Assembly (NCBI GenBank): GCA_963829485.1
Contig: CAWHIK010000010.1
Location: 186,001-250,000, forward strand
Reading direction: 5' to 3'
Source: JBGPQJ01 sp963829485
GTDB lineage: Bacteria > Chloroflexota > Anaerolineae > Anaerolineales > Villigracilaceae
DNA length: 64,000 nucleotides
Shown in pieces: positions 45,803-56,366 of this stretch (positions are counted from its first letter, which is position 1; the number at the start of each line of letters is the position of its first letter). Both the position numbers and the translations under genes were made by a program. The notes under the pieces were generated by a model, which saw only the letters and a list, made by a program, of their open reading frames with translations, ran no database searches and was not told the origin of the DNA.

Positions 45803-46657
45803 ATGTTAAAGACAAAGATTGCCTTTATCGGTCCCGGAGCGATGGCGGAGGCGATGATCGCCGGCCTGCTGCGCGAGAAATTGGCCTCGCCGAAAAATCT
45901 TCTGGCGAGTGGACCTCGAATGGAGCGGGTTCAGCAACTCAAGGAAAAATACCGCATCCAGGCGTTCACCGACAACAGTCTCGCTGCCTCACAGGCGGAT
46001 GTGGTCGTGCTCTCGGTCAAACCCCAGCGTCTGACAGGGGTGATGAAAAACCTGAAGGGAATCAAACCCGGCGCGCTGGTCCTGTCCATCATCGCCGGGG
46101 CGAGCATCAAGAAACTCAGCCACGGGTTGAAACATTCCGCCATTGTCCGCTCCATGCCCAACACACCCGCCCAGATCGGGGAGGGGATCACGGTCTGGAC
46201 GGCTTCCGAAGCGGTGAGCGCCAAGCAAAAGGAGACAGCGCGCGCGATAATATCCGCGCTGGGCAAGGAAGTCTTCGTGGAAGACGAGCAATACCTTGAC
46301 ATGGCGACAGCGCTCTCCGGCACGGGTCCAGCCTACGTGTTCATGTTCATGGAAGCGATGATCGACGCGGGCGTGCACATGGGCTTTCCGCGCCGCATCG
46401 CCGAGCAGCTGGTCGTCCAGACCTTGCGCGGCTCGGTGGATTTTTACGAAAACAACGAGGTGCATGTCGCGGCGCTGCGCAACCAGGTCACCTCGCCGGG
46501 CGGCACATCCGCGGAAGCGTTGTATTATCTCGAGAAAGCCGGCTTCCGCACGGCCATTTCGCGTGCGATCTGGGCGGCCTACCAGCGCTCGCTTGAGCTG
46601 GGCAAGGAACAGCCGGTGCACATCCCCGAAGCGCACCCGGATGAAGGGGCACAATAA
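45803..46657 (+). CDS. proC: Pyrroline-5-carboxylate reductase
   Basis: Last step of proline synthesis, NADPH-dependent reduction of P5C. 284 residues: Rossmann motif IGPGAMAEAM (about 9-18), VVLSVKPQ, IVRSMPNTPAQIGEG and the C-terminal signature ALSGTGPAYVFMFMEAMIDAGVHMG and TSPGGTSAEAL. Starts four bases after ruvA, so it is probably in the same transcript. Confidence 0.93.
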   Translation: MLKTKIAFIGPGAMAEAMIAGLLREKLASPKNLLASGPRMERVQQLKEKYRIQAFTDNSLAASQADVVVLSVKPQRLTGVMKNLKGIKPGALVLSIIAGASIKKLSHGLKHSAIVRSMPNTPAQIGEGITVWTASEAVSAKQKETARAIISALGKEVFVEDEQYLDMATALSGTGPAYVFMFMEAMIDAGVHMGFPRRIAEQLVVQTLRGSVDFYENNEVHVAALRNQVTSPGGTSAEALYYLEKAGFRTAISRAIWAAYQRSLELGKEQPVHIPEAHPDEGAQ

Positions 46658-46696
46658 CTTAATCACATCTCTGTTGAAATAAAATAGGAGAAACCC

Positions 46697-47132
46697 ATGT
46701 TGTGGATTACCCGTTCGCATGTGCATGTCGACCGTGTGGCCTGTCCCTGGCTGATCACGCGCTTCATCGACAGCGATGCTGAGTTCCTGTTCGTTCCTGC
46801 CAGCCAGATCGAGAAGGTCGTGAAAGAAACCGGAGCCATTCCCTTCGATGCGCCGGGGGTGGAATTGGGTCATCACGAAAACCACTGCTCGTTCGAATCC
46901 ATCATCCTGAAATATGGATCTGAAGGAACCCGGTCTGCTGCGTCTGGCGAAGATCGTCCATGCTGCTGATGTGAGTGAGGATATCGACAGTGATCCCATT
47001 GCCCGAGGCCTTGAGGCAATCGCCAGTGGTTACAGCCTACGCTTTCCCGATGACCTGGAAAACCTGGATGCGCAATTCGAAGTCTACGATGCGCTGTACG
47101 CCTGGTGCCGGCTGGACGTGGCAAAGAAATAA
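46697..47132 (+). CDS. ChrB C-terminal domain (chromate resistance-related) protein, frameshifted
   Basis: About 145 residues. The first frame has MLWITRSHVHVDRVACPWLI, RFIDSDAEFLFVP, HHENHCSFESIILKY; near 46915 it changes to DLKEPGLLRLAKIVHAADVS ending with YAWCRLDVAKK. This matches the free-standing C-terminal half of ChrB, which accompanies chromate exporters or occurs alone. No chromate transporter of the ChrA family is nearby. It has GGAG before the start. Confidence 0.78.
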
Positions 47133-47136
47133 TTGG

Positions 47137-47256
47137 TGTCATTGCGAGGGCGATAGCCCGTGGCAATCTCCTGTTAATTGAATGATCCCTTTCATTAGTC
47201 TTTACCGTTTAATCGGAGATTGCCACGCCGCTGATTTACAGCGGTTCGCAATGACA
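47137..47256. repeat. Inverted-repeat element (TGTCATTGCGA ... TCGCAATGACA)
   Basis: 120 bases. Outer arms TGTCATTGCGA (47137-47147) and TCGCAATGACA (47246-47256) and inner arms GGCAATCTCC (47162-47171) and GGAGATTGCC (47215-47224) pair perfectly. The form is that of a short non-coding dispersed element or MITE. A half copy is at 34599-34636. Confidence 0.8.
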
Positions 47257-47263
47257 TGTTGCA

Positions 47264-47269
47264 TATAAT
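47264..47269 (+). promoter_or_regulatory. Candidate -10 box of the MFS gene, possible leaderless start
   Basis: TATAAT ends eight bases before the ATG at 47278, and there is no ribosome site between. A transcript starting at or next to the ATG would be leaderless. The box lies directly after the inverted-repeat element. Confidence 0.4.
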
Positions 47270-47277
47270 TGACATCA

Positions 47278-48504
47278 ATGACCCGTCGCCGCGACATCAC
47301 TCTGCTTTTTTCGACCCGCATCATCCGGCTGTTTTGCTATGGATTCCTGTCCGTCATCCTTGCTTTGTATCTCGTCGAAGTGGGTTTACGCGAGACCGAG
47401 ATCGGTCTGCTCTTCACACTGACGCTCGCCGGCGACGCGGCTATTTCCCTACTATTGACCACCTCCGCGGACCGGTTTGGCCGTAAGCGAACGCTCATCC
47501 TCGGCGCGCTGCTGATGCTTGGGGCGGGAGTGGTCTTCCTGCTGACGAACAATATCGTCATCCTGATGGCGGCTGCCATCATCGGGGTCATCAGCCCCAG
47601 CGGGAACGAGATCGGTCCGTTCCTGTCCATTGAGCAGGCCAGTCTCACACAGCTCGTCCCGGACAAACGCCGGACGCAGGTCTTCGCCTGGTATGCACTG
47701 GCCGGTTCGTTCGCCACAGCCACCGGGGCATTGATCGTCGGCTGGTTGACGCAGGGATTGCGTGCGGGTGGAATGCCTCACGCCGATGCCTACCGTTTCG
47801 TTCTGGCAGGATACGCCTTTGGTGGCTTAATATTGGCGCTGTTGTTCCTGCTGCTCACCCCAGCAATTGAAGTCAAGCCGTCCGCTGAATTGGCCTCGGC
47901 TCCGCGGACGCTCGGTCTGCACAAGTCACGCAACGTGGTCTTCAAATTGAGCGCCCTGTTTGCGCTGGACGCCTTCGCCGGGGCGCTGCTCGTGCAAAGC
48001 CTGCTGGTGTTCTGGTTCTCGGTCAAATTCCATACCGAACCGGGCGTGCTGGGGACGATCTTCTTCGGTGCGAATATCCTTGCCGGAATCTCCGCGCTGC
48101 TCGCCTCTCGCATCGCCGCCCGATTTGGATTGATCAACACGATGGTCTTCACCCACATTCCCAGCAACATCCTGCTGATGCTGGTTCCGCTCATGCCCAC
48201 TCTGCCGCTGGCTATCGTGACTCTGCTGCTGCGGTTCAGCATCTCGCAGATGGACGTGCCCACACGCCAGTCCTACACCATGGCGGTCGTCGACCCTGAT
48301 GAACGCTCCGCGGCCTCCGGCGTGACGACCATCGCCCGTTCGGTGGGAGCGGCGATTTCCCCTTCGCTTTCAGGCATTTTCCTCAGCATCCCGGCGTTGT
48401 TCAGCCTGCCTTTCTTCTTGTCGGGGGGATTAAAAATCGTGTATGATATCCTCTTGTATCGCAGCTTTAAGACTATGAAACCGCCGGAGGAGAAAGTGAA
48501 TTAG
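47278..48504 (+). CDS. MFS transporter
   Basis: A 408-residue major facilitator with about twelve helices. The signature loop between helices 2 and 3 is TTSADRFGRKRTLILGALL; the second half starts near residue 215 after a cytoplasmic loop. Substrate unknown. The ATG at 47278 is preferred over an upstream TTG; it lacks a ribosome site. Confidence 0.85.
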   Translation: MTRRRDITLLFSTRIIRLFCYGFLSVILALYLVEVGLRETEIGLLFTLTLAGDAAISLLLTTSADRFGRKRTLILGALLMLGAGVVFLLTNNIVILMAAAIIGVISPSGNEIGPFLSIEQASLTQLVPDKRRTQVFAWYALAGSFATATGALIVGWLTQGLRAGGMPHADAYRFVLAGYAFGGLILALLFLLLTPAIEVKPSAELASAPRTLGLHKSRNVVFKLSALFALDAFAGALLVQSLLVFWFSVKFHTEPGVLGTIFFGANILAGISALLASRIAARFGLINTMVFTHIPSNILLMLVPLMPTLPLAIVTLLLRFSISQMDVPTRQSYTMAVVDPDERSAASGVTTIARSVGAAISPSLSGIFLSIPALFSLPFFLSGGLKIVYDILLYRSFKTMKPPEEKVN

Positions 48505-48548
48505 TGAAGGTGTCTTCATGGTTTTTCGAAATCTCCTGAATTAAAATT

Positions 48549-50541
<1,993 letters not shown>

Positions 50542-50582
50542 GTAGAGAGTAGAAATTAGATAGTAGAGATTAGTTCAGAGAG

Positions 50583-50625
50583 ATAAATCGTCCCGAAGGT
50601 TCACAAAACCTTCGGGACGATTTAT
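50583..50625. terminator. Bidirectional terminator between ABC-F and CDF genes
   Basis: Nineteen-base arms ATAAATCGTCCCGAAGGTT (50583-50601) and its complement (50607-50625), loop of five. It separates the convergent ABC-F and CDF genes. Confidence 0.92.
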
Positions 50626-50638
50626 TCGGGGCATTTGA

Positions 50639-51571
50639 TTAGCGGTCGATGTGAATGTCGTTCATCGAGATCTCGTCCTCGATAGGTTCGAGATGCGTGA
50701 CGACGTTCGCATCTCCCAATACCTTCATAACATCCTGCTCGAAATCCTCGGCGATATGATGTGCGTCGTGCACCGTCCAATCGCCGGGCACCAGGATGTG
50801 CACAGCGATAAATCGGCGGTTGGCAGCCTGTCGCGTCCGAAGAGCATGGAACTCCACACCTTTTTTTCGGTAGTCAGCCATCACCTGTTCAATGACTTCC
50901 TGCTCATGCTCCGGCAGCACCCTGTCCATCAATCCCTGGATCGATCTTTAAATCAAGTGGTATCCCGTCCAGACGATGTTGGCAGCCACGATTAAAGCTA
51001 TGATCGGGTCGAGGCGCAGCCAGCCGGTCACGGACACAAGCGCCACGCCGGCAATGACGCCCACCGAAGTCCACACATCGGTCATCAGGTGCTGGGCATC
51101 CGCTTCGAGGGTAATCGAGTTATTTGCCTTCCCGGCCCGCATCAGGATGCGGGATACGATAAAGTTGATGGTCGACGCAATGATGGAAACGAGTAGACCG
51201 ATCCCCACTAACTCCAATGGCTGTGGGTTCATCAGCCGTTGGATGGCGGCATACGCGATGGCGGCCGCCGCCGCAAGGATCAGCATCCCCTCCACGCCGC
51301 TGGCGAAATACTCAGCCTTGCTATGACCAAAAGAGTGAGTGTGGTCGGGTGGGCGGGCAGCGATGGTCAGCATCCACAAAGCCATCAACGCCCCGGCCAG
51401 GTTGACCAGCGATTCGACGGCGTCCGAGAGCAGACCGATCGACCCGGTGAGCAGGTAAGCTGCTGATTTCAGAAGAATGGTGGCGATGGCCGCGCCGATG
51501 GACAGCCAGGCAAATTTTGTCAGGGAGGAGCGGTTGGATTGGGAGACTTGCTGTGATTGTGATGTAGACAT
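50639..51571 (-). CDS. Cation diffusion facilitator transporter with an in-frame stop
   Basis: CDF-family metal/proton antiporter. Six-helix region with SDAVESLVNLAGALM, HSFGHSKAEYFA and the second metal site DAQHLMTDVWTS, then a cytoplasmic C-terminal domain (VEFHALRTRQAANRRFIAVHILVPG). At 50948-50950 a TAA interrupts the same reading frame between YHLI and RSIQGLMDRVLP; a one-base change would restore Lys. Without it, the product would be about 310 residues, the normal length. I treat it as one gene with a nonsense change or base error. Confidence 0.85.
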
Positions 51572-51682
51572 GGGAAGTCTGCGATGACCCTGTTATTATA
51601 ATCCTTATAGACTTTTAATTTCCGACTTGGTGATAAAATTTAACTAAGTTCAGGCGGGGTTTCTCGGGAAGGATTCGACACC

Positions 51683-52423
51683 ATGTCTTCACTGGATCAT
51701 TCACATCAGGCGGAATCGCTGGCTGCTCACAGCGCGGATCCGCACTCGAGCGGTTCGCGTTTATCAGAGATCATCCTTGGTGGGCAGGATGGCCTGGTCA
51801 ATGTGCTGGGAGTCATCCTCGGCGTTGCGGCTGCCACCAACGACCCTCAGATCGTCCTTGCAGCTGGGATGGCGGCTACCTTTGCAGAATCGGTTTCAAT
51901 GGGGGCGGTGGCTTACACTTCGACGAGGGCAGAAAATGATCTGTACCGGAGCGAGCAGGAGCGTGAGTTCCGCCACATCCGCCTCGCGCCTGAACTGGAA
52001 GAAAAGGAAGTCAGGGAGATCTATGCGCGGAAGGGTTTCGAAGGGAAGACACTGGATAAGATCGTGGACGTCATTACCGCCAACCCGGATGTCTGGGTGG
52101 AGGTGATGATGGCGGAGGAACACCAACTCAACCCGCCCGAAAAACAGGGCAGCGCCGTGAAATCCGCGCTGGTGGTGGGTTTTGCAGCGATCGTCGGATC
52201 GCTGATCCCATTGGTACCGTTCGTATTACTGCCTGTCCATACGAGCATGGTGGTTTCCTTGGTTATCGCCGCATTGACGTTGTTCATCGTCGGCGCTTAC
52301 AAAGCCCGAATCACGGTCGGAAATCCCGGGCGCAGCGGCCTGGAGATGGCTGTCATCGGAACCGTGAGCGCTCTGGTGGGCTATGCCGTCGGGTTGATTT
52401 TCAAAGTCCCCGTGACACCGTAG
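51683..52423 (+). CDS. VIT1/CCC1 family metal transporter
   Basis: A 246-residue membrane protein with five helices in the VIT/CCC1 pattern: GGQDGLVNVLGVILGVAAA, AATFAESVSMGAVAYTST, a cytoplasmic metal-binding segment (EREFRHIRLAPELEEKEVREIY, with HQLNPPE), and two C-terminal helix pairs. The family moves Fe2+ or Mn2+. The first 27 residues, rich in Ser and His, are a variable tail. Divergent from CDF, about 110 bases apart. Confidence 0.88.
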   Translation: MSSLDHSHQAESLAAHSADPHSSGSRLSEIILGGQDGLVNVLGVILGVAAATNDPQIVLAAGMAATFAESVSMGAVAYTSTRAENDLYRSEQEREFRHIRLAPELEEKEVREIYARKGFEGKTLDKIVDVITANPDVWVEVMMAEEHQLNPPEKQGSAVKSALVVGFAAIVGSLIPLVPFVLLPVHTSMVVSLVIAALTLFIVGAYKARITVGNPGRSGLEMAVIGTVSALVGYAVGLIFKVPVTP

Positions 52424-52472
52424 AACTCGGAGATCACTAGCATTGACCTTCGGACAAGAGTTCGGACATTCA

Positions 52473-52530
52473 CCGCCGAGACACAAAGCCCGCAGAGATT
52501 CATTAAAGATCCTCTCTGCGTTCTCGGCGG
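52473..52530. repeat. Palindromic dispersed element (CCGCCGAG ... CTCGGCGG)
   Basis: CCGCCGAG (52473-52480) and CTCGGCGG (52523-52530) flank inner arms GCAGAGA and TCTCTGC. It resembles a widespread bacterial repeat with alternating CGCAGAGA-type units. Located after the VIT gene. Confidence 0.6.
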
Positions 52531-52605
52531 CTCTGCGGTAAAAACCGGAACGAAAGACCCTGGTCCGAACTTAAGTCCGGAACTCAGCTCGCAGTATTTA
52601 CAAAA

Positions 52606-52636
52606 ACAGCCCGTCGTCAAAACGGGCTGTTCTTTT
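52606..52636. terminator. Bidirectional terminator
   Basis: ACAGCCCGT (52606-52614) pairs with ACGGGCTGT (52622-52630); TCTTTT follows on plus and TTTTTG on minus. It separates the VIT gene from the oxidoreductase operon. Confidence 0.85.
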
Positions 52637-52654
52637 GGATGATGAATTTTCCGG

Positions 52655-53212
52655 TTAAGCCATGACGGGGAGCTGTTTCTTCGCCTCTTCAAATCCGCGC
52701 CGAAGGGCTGCGTAGTTCTTGGGCAGCAACTTGTGATGCCGCTCAGGCATGTGATTTTGTAATGCAGACTCCACGGCTTCCACGGATATCTCCTGCAGTT
52801 GTGCCAGCAAAGCTCCGACAGCCACCATGTTGGTCAGCTTCCGGTCGCCGATCTCCTCGGCGATCTCATTGGCGCGGACAGAAATAGTCGTAATGTCACT
52901 CCGTTTTGCGCCGCGGTCGACCATCGACGCATTGACCACAAGGACACCGCCTTTTTGGATGAGTGGTTCATACTTGTCATAGGACGGCAGGTTGAGCGCG
53001 ATCATCGCCGGGGGATTGGCCACTAAAGGCGAACCGATCTCTTCGTCTGCGATGACGACTGTGCAGTTGGCCGTGCCGCCGCGCATTTCAGGTCCGTAGG
53101 ATGGAATCCAGGTAACCTCCTTGCCAAGGTCCATGGCTGCGTAGGCCAGCACCTGTCCTGCAAACAATACACCCTGTCCGCCAAATCCCGCGATCAATAT
53201 TTCCTTCTGCAT
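52655..53212 (-). CDS. 2-oxoacid:ferredoxin oxidoreductase gamma subunit
   Basis: A 185-residue subunit with the FGGQGVLFAGQVLA motif near residue 10 and RGGTANC and GADRS-like GAKRSDITTIS segments. It is the last gene of the four-gene DABC operon, starting 11 bases after the beta subunit. The complex carries out CoA-dependent oxidative decarboxylation of a 2-oxoacid coupled to ferredoxin. Confidence 0.9.
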   Translation of the reverse strand: MQKEILIAGFGGQGVLFAGQVLAYAAMDLGKEVTWIPSYGPEMRGGTANCTVVIADEEIGSPLVANPPAMIALNLPSYDKYEPLIQKGGVLVVNASMVDRGAKRSDITTISVRANEIAEEIGDRKLTNMVAVGALLAQLQEISVEAVESALQNHMPERHHKLLPKNYAALRRGFEEAKKQLPVMA

Positions 53213-53222
53213 GGTGCTTCTC

Positions 53223-54002
53223 CTAGACTTTTATCTCGGCAACAAAGGCGCTGATCTTATAATCGCCAAGCGGGAAAACGGGCAGCATGTGCTCCTCCAC
53301 CCACTTGAGCGATTCGACCGGGGGGATGCCCCAGTTCGTCGGGCAGGTGGAAAGCAGTTCGACCATGGAAAAGCCCAAGCCGCGGACCTGGGTCTCGAAC
53401 GCCATGCGGATCGCCTTTTTTGCCATGCGGATGTTCTTCGGGTCGTGCAGGCTACGGCGGACGACATAGCCAACTCCATCCATGGTCGCGATCATCTCAG
53501 ACATGCGAAGAGGGTATCCCTGCATTTCGACATCGCGCCCGTTGGGGGAGGAGGTCGTCTTCTGACCGGGCAGGGTGGTCGGCGCCATCTGACCACCGGT
53601 CATTCCGTAAATGGCGTTGTTGATGAAGACAACAGTAATGTTCTCGCCGCGCCCGGCCGCATGCATGATCTCTGCCATGCCGATCGAAGCCAGGTCGCCG
53701 TCACCTTGATACGTGAAGACCACCCGGTCGGGCAGAACACGCTTGATGCCGGTGGCCATGGCCGGGGCGCGGCCGTGCGCCGCTTCGACAAAATCGGTGT
53801 CGAAATAATTGTAGGCGAACACCGAGCAGCCGACCGGAGCGACGCCGATCGTTTTCTCGGCCAGCCCCATCTCATCCAGCACTTCGGCGATCAGGCGGTG
53901 TGCCACACCGTGTGTGCAGCCGGGGCAATAGTGGGTCGAAACTTCAGTGAACGAATCGGGACGTTGATAAACGAGGTTTTCAGGTTTTGCCAGGGTAGCC
54001 AT
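53223..54002 (-). CDS. 2-oxoacid:ferredoxin oxidoreductase beta subunit (TPP-binding)
   Basis: A 259-residue subunit that binds thiamine diphosphate: GDGDLASIGMAEIMHAAGR and NNAIYGMTGGQMAPTT (Mg-TPP motif), with YCPGCTHGVAHRL at the start. It follows the alpha subunit by nine bases. Together with alpha it forms the catalytic core. The branch is of the Kor/Vor type (2-oxoglutarate or branched-chain 2-oxoacid) rather than pyruvate; exact substrate uncertain. Confidence 0.9.
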   Translation of the reverse strand: MATLAKPENLVYQRPDSFTEVSTHYCPGCTHGVAHRLIAEVLDEMGLAEKTIGVAPVGCSVFAYNYFDTDFVEAAHGRAPAMATGIKRVLPDRVVFTYQGDGDLASIGMAEIMHAAGRGENITVVFINNAIYGMTGGQMAPTTLPGQKTTSSPNGRDVEMQGYPLRMSEMIATMDGVGYVVRRSLHDPKNIRMAKKAIRMAFETQVRGLGFSMVELLSTCPTNWGIPPVESLKWVEEHMLPVFPLGDYKISAFVAEIKV

Positions 54003-54011
54003 CTCTCACCT

Positions 54012-55124
54012 CTATTTTTTCTCAGTCATGCGCTCGTACCAGGCAGCGCGCGGATCAACGGACAAGCTGGGTTTTGATGCGGCCATTCTTATGATCTCAT
54101 CATATATTTCATTTGGGAAGGGAACCACGCCACCCAGGCGTCCGTAGAATTCGATCGGGACGCGTCCCTTTACTGCGAGTTGAACGTCGTTAAGCATCTG
54201 ACCGGTGTTCATCTCGACCACCAGGAAAGCGGAGGCGCGCGAGGCGAGCTGGTCGATCACCTTGAACGGGAACGGACTTACCGTAATCGGTCTCAGCAAA
54301 CCCACCTTGATCCCCTGCTGACGGGCAGCGCGCACAGCGGAAAGAGCCACGCGCCCGGAGGTTCCGAATCCGATGATGACAAAATCCGCGTCGTCGAGAT
54401 AATATTCCTTATAGCGGACTTCGTTCTTTTGAATTTCCTGCCAGCGATTGAACATGCGCAGGTTGGCGATTTCCTCGTCGGGTGGGTTGATATAGATGGA
54501 GGAGAGGATCCTTCGCTCCCGCCCGATGGCGCCGTTTACCGCCCAATCCCAGTCTCTGCGGACAACGGGGCGCATCTCGGGCATTTCGACCGGTTCCATC
54601 ATCTGTCCGATCGACCCGTCGGCGATGAGCATGCAGATGCTGCGATATTTTTCCGCCAGATCGAAGGACAGCACCATCAGGTCGATGGCTTCCTGTACGG
54701 ATGCAGGAGCAAGCACGATGGGGTAATAATCGCCATGCCCGCCGCCGTGGACAGCCTGGTTGTAGTCGGCCTGCGAGGGGGCGATGTTGCCGAGACCCGG
54801 TCCGCCGCGCATGACGTTGACCAGCACCACGGGGATCTCCGTGCCGGCGATGTAGGAAATGCCCTCCATCATCAGCGACACCCCAGGGCTGGAGGAGGTG
54901 CTCATCACCCGCGCGCCGGTGCAGGCTGCGCCGTAAACCATGTTGATGGCGGCTACTTCCGATTCAGCCTGGACAAAGGTGCGTCCCAGCTCGGGCATGC
55001 GCTTCGACAGGTGTTCCAGGATTTCAGTCTGCGGGGTGATGGGATAGCCGAAATATGCCTCCAGCCCGGCGCGGATGGCGGCTTCCGCCATGGCTTGATT
55101 GCCTTCATAAAGTTCTTTGGCCAT
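54012..55124 (-). CDS. 2-oxoacid:ferredoxin oxidoreductase alpha subunit
   Basis: A 370-residue subunit with the family start GNQAMAEAAIRAGLEAYFGYPITPQTE and SSSPGVSLMMEGISYIAGTE, followed by NVMRGGPGLGNIAPSQADY. The C-terminal part has FVVIIGFGTSGRV-like DADFVIIGFGTSGR. Starts nine bases after the ferredoxin subunit stop. Most like VorB/KorA subunits. Confidence 0.92.
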   Translation of the reverse strand: MAKELYEGNQAMAEAAIRAGLEAYFGYPITPQTEILEHLSKRMPELGRTFVQAESEVAAINMVYGAACTGARVMSTSSSPGVSLMMEGISYIAGTEIPVVLVNVMRGGPGLGNIAPSQADYNQAVHGGGHGDYYPIVLAPASVQEAIDLMVLSFDLAEKYRSICMLIADGSIGQMMEPVEMPEMRPVVRRDWDWAVNGAIGRERRILSSIYINPPDEEIANLRMFNRWQEIQKNEVRYKEYYLDDADFVIIGFGTSGRVALSAVRAARQQGIKVGLLRPITVSPFPFKVIDQLASRASAFLVVEMNTGQMLNDVQLAVKGRVPIEFYGRLGGVVPFPNEIYDEIIRMAASKPSLSVDPRAAWYERMTEKK

Positions 55125-55133
55125 TTTCGTCTC

Positions 55134-55376
55134 CTAGGCAGCCGCCGGGACGGCTTTGGTGACTTCGCGGTAGACGGTTATCGCAGCGTCCGGGCAGATC
55201 ACTGCGCAGATGGCGCATCCCGTACAGCCATCCTTGAATAAATGGGCGGGATGGTAACCCTTGGGGGTAAGACGTTCCATATCGAGTTCGATCACATGCT
55301 GCGGGCAGACGCTGATGCACAATTCGCATCCTTTGCAATATGTATCTGAGACTTCAATCCAGCCTTGAGCGGGCAT
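55134..55376 (-). CDS. 2-oxoacid:ferredoxin oxidoreductase delta (4Fe-4S ferredoxin) subunit
   Basis: An 80-residue ferredoxin with two CxxCxxCxxxC motifs: CKGCELCISVCP and CTGCAICAVICP. It heads the DABC operon and carries electrons from the catalytic subunits. Confidence 0.9.
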   Translation of the reverse strand: MPAQGWIEVSDTYCKGCELCISVCPQHVIELDMERLTPKGYHPAHLFKDGCTGCAICAVICPDAAITVYREVTKAVPAAA

Positions 55377-55692
55377 CCATTGATCTCCTTCTTGAGAAGT
55401 TGGACAAAAATTGGCAGATTGCTCTGTATTCTGATTATGTCGCTTTCGGTAGAATGGTGGTAGTGCTAATCGTCACATCGCAGTCATGTAGAAATCAATG
55501 ATTACAGCATCCCACCAATGGATGATACCCCATTGTTGCTCACTCGCCTATAATCCATCCTTGTGACAAGCACCTGCCGATCATCGTAGTTCAATAATCA
55601 AGAAATTGTGAAGGTTTCTATCAGTTTTGATAAATTATCTGGTTTTTAATGAGCGAACATAGTAAACTAATAATGAATTTTATAAATAATGG
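55377..55692. other. 316-base intergenic region between divergent units
   Basis: AT-richer than the flanks, with no coding potential I can support. It must contain the divergent promoters for the oxidoreductase operon (minus) and the DedA-type gene (plus). I see nothing else. Confidence 0.5.
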
Positions 55693-56337
55693 ATGAGTGA
55701 AATGAGCGAGATTACTGAGATATTAAATTTAGGTTTGTTACTATATGGCGCCCCTGTATTAGGATTGGCAGTAATGGCAGGTGCTTTTGGCCTGCCTGTT
55801 CCCAGCAGCCTGCTGGTTATTGCTGCCGGTATTTTTAGCCGCCAGGGATCTTTGGACTGGTATTATGCAGCGGCTTTGGGTCTGACCGGTGCAGTGGTGG
55901 GCGACAGCCTGGGGTTCGCCTTTGGTCGATGGGGCGGCAAGTGGATCTCTCACCGATACGGGGATACGAAATTGTGGGTCAACGCACTATCCACTTTCAA
56001 CAGAGGCAGCGGAGTGGCCGTCTTTCTCACCCGCTTCCTCGTGACCGCTGGTGCGGTACCGGTCAATTTCATGGCTGGTAACAGCAAACTTCGTTTTCGG
56101 TCGTTCCTCTTTTACGCCATCGCTGGCGAAGCCATGTGGATTATCCTCTATGGCGGGGCGGGTTACTTCTTTAGCAGCCAGTGGGAATTTATCAACTCTT
56201 TATTAAGCGATTTTGGGACCATCGGGCTGGCATTGGCAGCCATGGGCTTTGGGGTATATTTATGGCGGCAAAAGAAAACCAGTCTGTGGACACTAAATTT
56301 CCAATTCGCGAGGATCCCGATTAAACGGCTCAAATAG
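55693..56337 (+). CDS. DedA/VTT (SNARE-associated) family membrane protein
   Basis: A 214-residue membrane protein with the VTT pattern: FGLPVPSSLLVIAAGIFSRQG, GAVVGDSLGFAFGRWGG, FLTRFLVTAGAVPVNFMAG and AIAGEAMWIILYGGAGYFF. The family includes phospholipid scramblases and DedA proteins involved in lipid carrier recycling. The start is 55693 or 55702; both are in frame. Confidence 0.8.
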   Translation: MSEMSEITEILNLGLLLYGAPVLGLAVMAGAFGLPVPSSLLVIAAGIFSRQGSLDWYYAAALGLTGAVVGDSLGFAFGRWGGKWISHRYGDTKLWVNALSTFNRGSGVAVFLTRFLVTAGAVPVNFMAGNSKLRFRSFLFYAIAGEAMWIILYGGAGYFFSSQWEFINSLLSDFGTIGLALAAMGFGVYLWRQKKTSLWTLNFQFARIPIKRLK

Positions 56338-56366
56338 CAGCCGGTCAAATCTCCCAGGAGATCGAA

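Noticed and set aside
45989..46999. Minus-strand open frame of 336 codons opposite proC and the ChrB-like gene
   Set aside because: It spans two real genes on the other strand and shows no protein motif.
54180..55241. Plus-strand open frame of 353 codons opposite the oxidoreductase alpha subunit
   Set aside because: Shadow of a well-supported gene.
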